DNA from: Anoxybacterium sp963668245
GTDB taxonomy: Bacteria; Bacillota; Clostridia; Peptostreptococcales; Anaerovoracaceae
Assembly: GCA_963668245.2 (NCBI GenBank)
Contig: OY764195.2
Span: 2,901,861-2,965,860 of the forward strand
DNA length: 64,000 nucleotides
Direction: 5' to 3'
Of the stretch, positions 60,933 to 64,000 are shown piece by piece (positions within the stretch are counted from its first letter, which is position 1; the number at the start of each line of letters is the position of its first letter). Below the pieces are notes generated by a model. That model was not told the DNA's origin. It saw nothing but the letters and a program-made list of their open reading frames with translations, and made no database searches. The position numbers were made by a program, and so were the translations under genes.

Positions 60933-61316
60933 ATGAAAGAACCAAGATTTCTTGTTTGTAAACACTGTGGAAATTTAATTACACTATTAAAGGATGCTGG
61001 TGTTCCAGTTATCTGTTGTGGTGAAAATATGACAGAATTAGCTGCAAATACGTCAGACGGTGCTACAGAAAAGCACGTACCAGTTGTGGCAATGAATGGT
61101 AATACAGTTGTGGCAGAAGTTGGTAGTGTTGCTCATCCTATGCTTCCTGAACACCATATTGCATGGATATATTTGCAAACGAATTTGGGCGGTCAGATTA
61201 AGTATTTAGAACCTGGTTCAGTTCCAAAAGCAACATTTGCTCTATCAGAAGATGAGACTGCTGTTGCTGTATTCGAATATTGTAATCTTCATGGTTTATG
61301 GAAAGTTACACTATAA
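60933..61316 (+). CDS. Desulfoferrodoxin (superoxide reductase)
   Basis: A 127-residue protein. The N-terminal desulforedoxin-type centre has CKHC and VICCGE. The C-terminal catalytic iron is held by EKHVPVV, HHIAWI and CNLHGLW. It reduces superoxide to peroxide, an oxygen defence of anaerobes. Its length and all ligands are normal. Confidence 0.95.
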   Translation: MKEPRFLVCKHCGNLITLLKDAGVPVICCGENMTELAANTSDGATEKHVPVVAMNGNTVVAEVGSVAHPMLPEHHIAWIYLQTNLGGQIKYLEPGSVPKATFALSEDETAVAVFEYCNLHGLWKVTL

Positions 61317-61341
61317 GAAACTACCCTAAATGATATTACGG

Positions 61342-61366
61342 GGGTATCAATTCGATACCCTCTATT
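61342..61366 (+). terminator. Weak terminator after desulfoferrodoxin
   Basis: GGGTATC (61342-61348) and GATACCC (61354-61360) form a short stem followed by TCTATTAT. Confidence 0.5.
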
Positions 61367-61447
61367 ATATTGGATTTGAGCTCTAATATAATATATCATT
61401 CAAATCGACTATTAAAAAGAAACAACATATGAAAGGACAAATTAAAA

Positions 61448-61858
61448 ATGGCAATAGAATGGACATCAAATTTGGCTGTGGGAGTAAGCATCATTGATAC
61501 ACAGCATCAAACCTTATTTGATAAGGCAAATCAACTATTTGAAGCAGGTAAAAACAACAAGTCAAAGGAGTTCATTGCTGAAATGCTTGACTTTTTAGAT
61601 GAATATACAAAAAAACACTTCCGAGATGAAGAAAAATATATGAGATCGATTCAGTATCCTGCCTACGATAATCAAAAAAAATTGCATGCTGAGTTTATAC
61701 AATCCCTTGCAAATCTAAAAAAAGAATACGTCGAGTCTGGTGGCAACATTATCGTTATTCTGAACGCAAACCAAATGGTTGTAGATTGGCTATTAAACAT
61801 ATTTCAATTGAAGATAAAAAAATCGGAGCATATGCGAGTAGCATTTTGTAAAATATGA
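61448..61858 (+). pseudogene. Bacteriohemerythrin gene with a 3' frameshift
   Basis: The frame opens IEWTSNLAVGVSIIDTQHQT with most diiron ligands (DTQHQTLF, KHFRDEEKYM, HAEF). After DWLLN it turns to IFQLKIKKSEHMRVAF. In the next frame the missing end is present: HISIEDKKIGAYASSIL, with the last His and Asp ligands, stopping at 61851. One base is lost near 61797. The encoded protein lacks two metal ligands. The intact form would bind oxygen. A sequencing error is possible. Confidence 0.8.
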
Positions 61859-61980
61859 ATTTGAAAATACATAACAAGAGTGTTTAATAACAATGCTTGT
61901 AAGGATTCCATTTGACTAGAAATTATTTCAAATATAGATCATAATCAAGCATATGAGATTATCAATCTTAAGATAATAGA

Positions 61981-62032
61981 AATGAGCTGTTGCACCAGTG
62001 TAAAAAAACACAGGCACACAGCTCATTTTTTT
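61981..62032 (+). terminator. Plus-strand terminator after hemerythrin
   Basis: AATGAGCTGT (61981-61990) and ACAGCTCATT (62018-62027) form a stem with inner GTGT/ACAC pairing, followed by a T-run. It faces the converging rRNA operon. Confidence 0.8.
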
Positions 62033-62075
62033 AAATAAAAAATCCGAAAACACTTAAATTTTCAAGGTTTTCGGA
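62033..62075 (-). terminator. rRNA operon terminator
   Basis: On the minus strand TCCGAAAAC and GTTTTCGGA pair (62075-62067, 62051-62043) and are followed by TTTTTTATTT. It lies eight bases after the tRNA-Leu end. Confidence 0.85.
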
Positions 62076-62082
62076 CAGTTTG

Positions 62083-62165
62083 TGGTGCGCGCGGAGGGAC
62101 TTGAACCCCCACGGTCGCCCGCTAGATCCTAAGTCTAGTGCGTCTGCCAATTCCGCCACGCGCGC
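62083..62165 (-). tRNA. tRNA-Leu (anticodon UAG)
   Basis: On the minus strand the gene starts GCGCGCGTGG and ends with an encoded CCA. The anticodon stem-loop is CTAGACTTAGGATCTAG with anticodon TAG. A long variable arm (CGGGCGACCG) and GGTTCAAGTCC T-arm confirm a class II leucine tRNA. Confidence 0.95.
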
Positions 62166-62173
62166 ATACAAAA

Positions 62174-62248
62174 TGGTGACTCCACCGGGAATCGAACCCG
62201 GGTTACCGCCGTGAAAGGGCGGTGTCTTGACCGCTTGACCATGGAGCC
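62174..62248 (-). tRNA. tRNA-Glu (anticodon UUC)
   Basis: The acceptor stem GGCTCCA pairs with TGGAGTC. The anticodon stem-loop is CCGCCCTTTCACGGCGG with TTC. GGTTCGATTCC and an encoded CCA complete the gene. Confidence 0.95.
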
Positions 62249-62255
62249 ATATAAA

Positions 62256-62369
62256 CCGGCGATGTCCTACTTTCCCAGGCAGCTGCCCGCCAAGTATCAT
62301 CAGCGCTAGAGAGCTTAACTACTGTGTTCGAGATGGGAACAGGTGTATCCTCTCCGCTATAATCACCGG
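62256..62369 (-). rRNA. 5S ribosomal RNA
   Basis: The minus strand reads CCGGTGATTATAGCGGAGAG at the start, with the conserved CCCATCTCGAACACAG and GGGAAAGTAGGACATCGCCGG near the ends. Its ends are set by the CCGG/CCGG helix. Confidence 0.95.
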
Positions 62370-62502
62370 ATTTATGCTTGCCTTTTTTCAATATTGCTAT
62401 GTTACTGCTTTGCTCTATTGGAAAAATTCAGCGCATGTATTTAATTGTTGAGGTTATGTACCCTCAAAACAGAACAATGAAAACGGAATTTCTTGAAACC
62501 AT

Positions 62503-64000
<1,498 letters not shown>

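Overview
The window looks like the chromosome of a low-GC, anaerobic Gram-positive bacterium of the class Clostridia. Ribosome binding sites are strong (GGAGG type) and TTG/GTG starts are common. WhiA, RapZ and YvcK are firmicute markers. The 3-keto-5-aminohexanoate cleavage enzyme, the phenylacetate-CoA ligase/ACT pair, desulfoferrodoxin and the carboxyltransferase fit an amino-acid-fermenting anaerobe. An Anaerovoracaceae-like lineage is my guess from gene content only.

Positions 1 to about 34,000 are most of an integrative and conjugative element (ICE); every gene reads on the minus strand. The right end abuts the 3' end of rlmD/rumA, a known ICE target. No integrase is visible, so the left end lies outside the window. 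In transcription order (right to left) it carries: a leader with a promoter and a terminator-like hairpin (33.8-34.0 kb); an ArdA-like protein, a broken DUF4314 gene, a Dam methylase, a YodL protein and SpoVG-like protein (27.9-33.8 kb); a Tad-like pilus locus with two near-identical pilins, prepilin peptidase, CpaB-, TadZ-, TadA-, TadB- and TadC-like proteins and pseudopilins (21.1-28.5 kb); a signal-peptide protein with a tryptophan-rich patch; a type IV secretion system (VirB2-, VirB6-, VirB3-, VirB4-like proteins and an M23 hydrolase) interrupted by a split cytosine-5 methyltransferase; an amidoligase/GGCT pair; DUF6329, DUF3846 and DUF6103 proteins; a candidate oriT; and a relaxosome protein, a relaxase fused to Sel1 repeats, a TOPRIM primase and a VirD4 coupling protein.

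The most unusual ICE signal is a short methionine-rich C-terminus shared by at least six proteins of unrelated folds (DUF6103, DUF6329, amidoligase, SpoVG-like, YodL, DUF4314). It could be a common targeting tag, perhaps for the secretion apparatus. Other notable points are a complete Tad-like pilus inside a conjugative element, with Asp instead of Glu at pilin position +5, and a methyltransferase whose two halves overlap by more than 300 bp in different frames.

Positions 34,061 to 62,000 are ordinary chromosome: rlmD, an Fnr-like regulator divergent from a ferredoxin, FmdE, a thioesterase, DUF4173 and DUF2975/XRE genes, the rapZ-yvcK-whiA cluster with a kce gene inserted, murB, argGH, a degenerate Fic protein, mgtC, a carboxyltransferase, moaA-moaC-MOSC, rsgA, speD-speE, ACT-paaK, desulfoferrodoxin and a frameshifted hemerythrin. 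From 62,033 the window holds the 3' part of an rRNA operon read on the minus strand: 23S (partial), 5S, tRNA-Glu, tRNA-Leu and a terminator.
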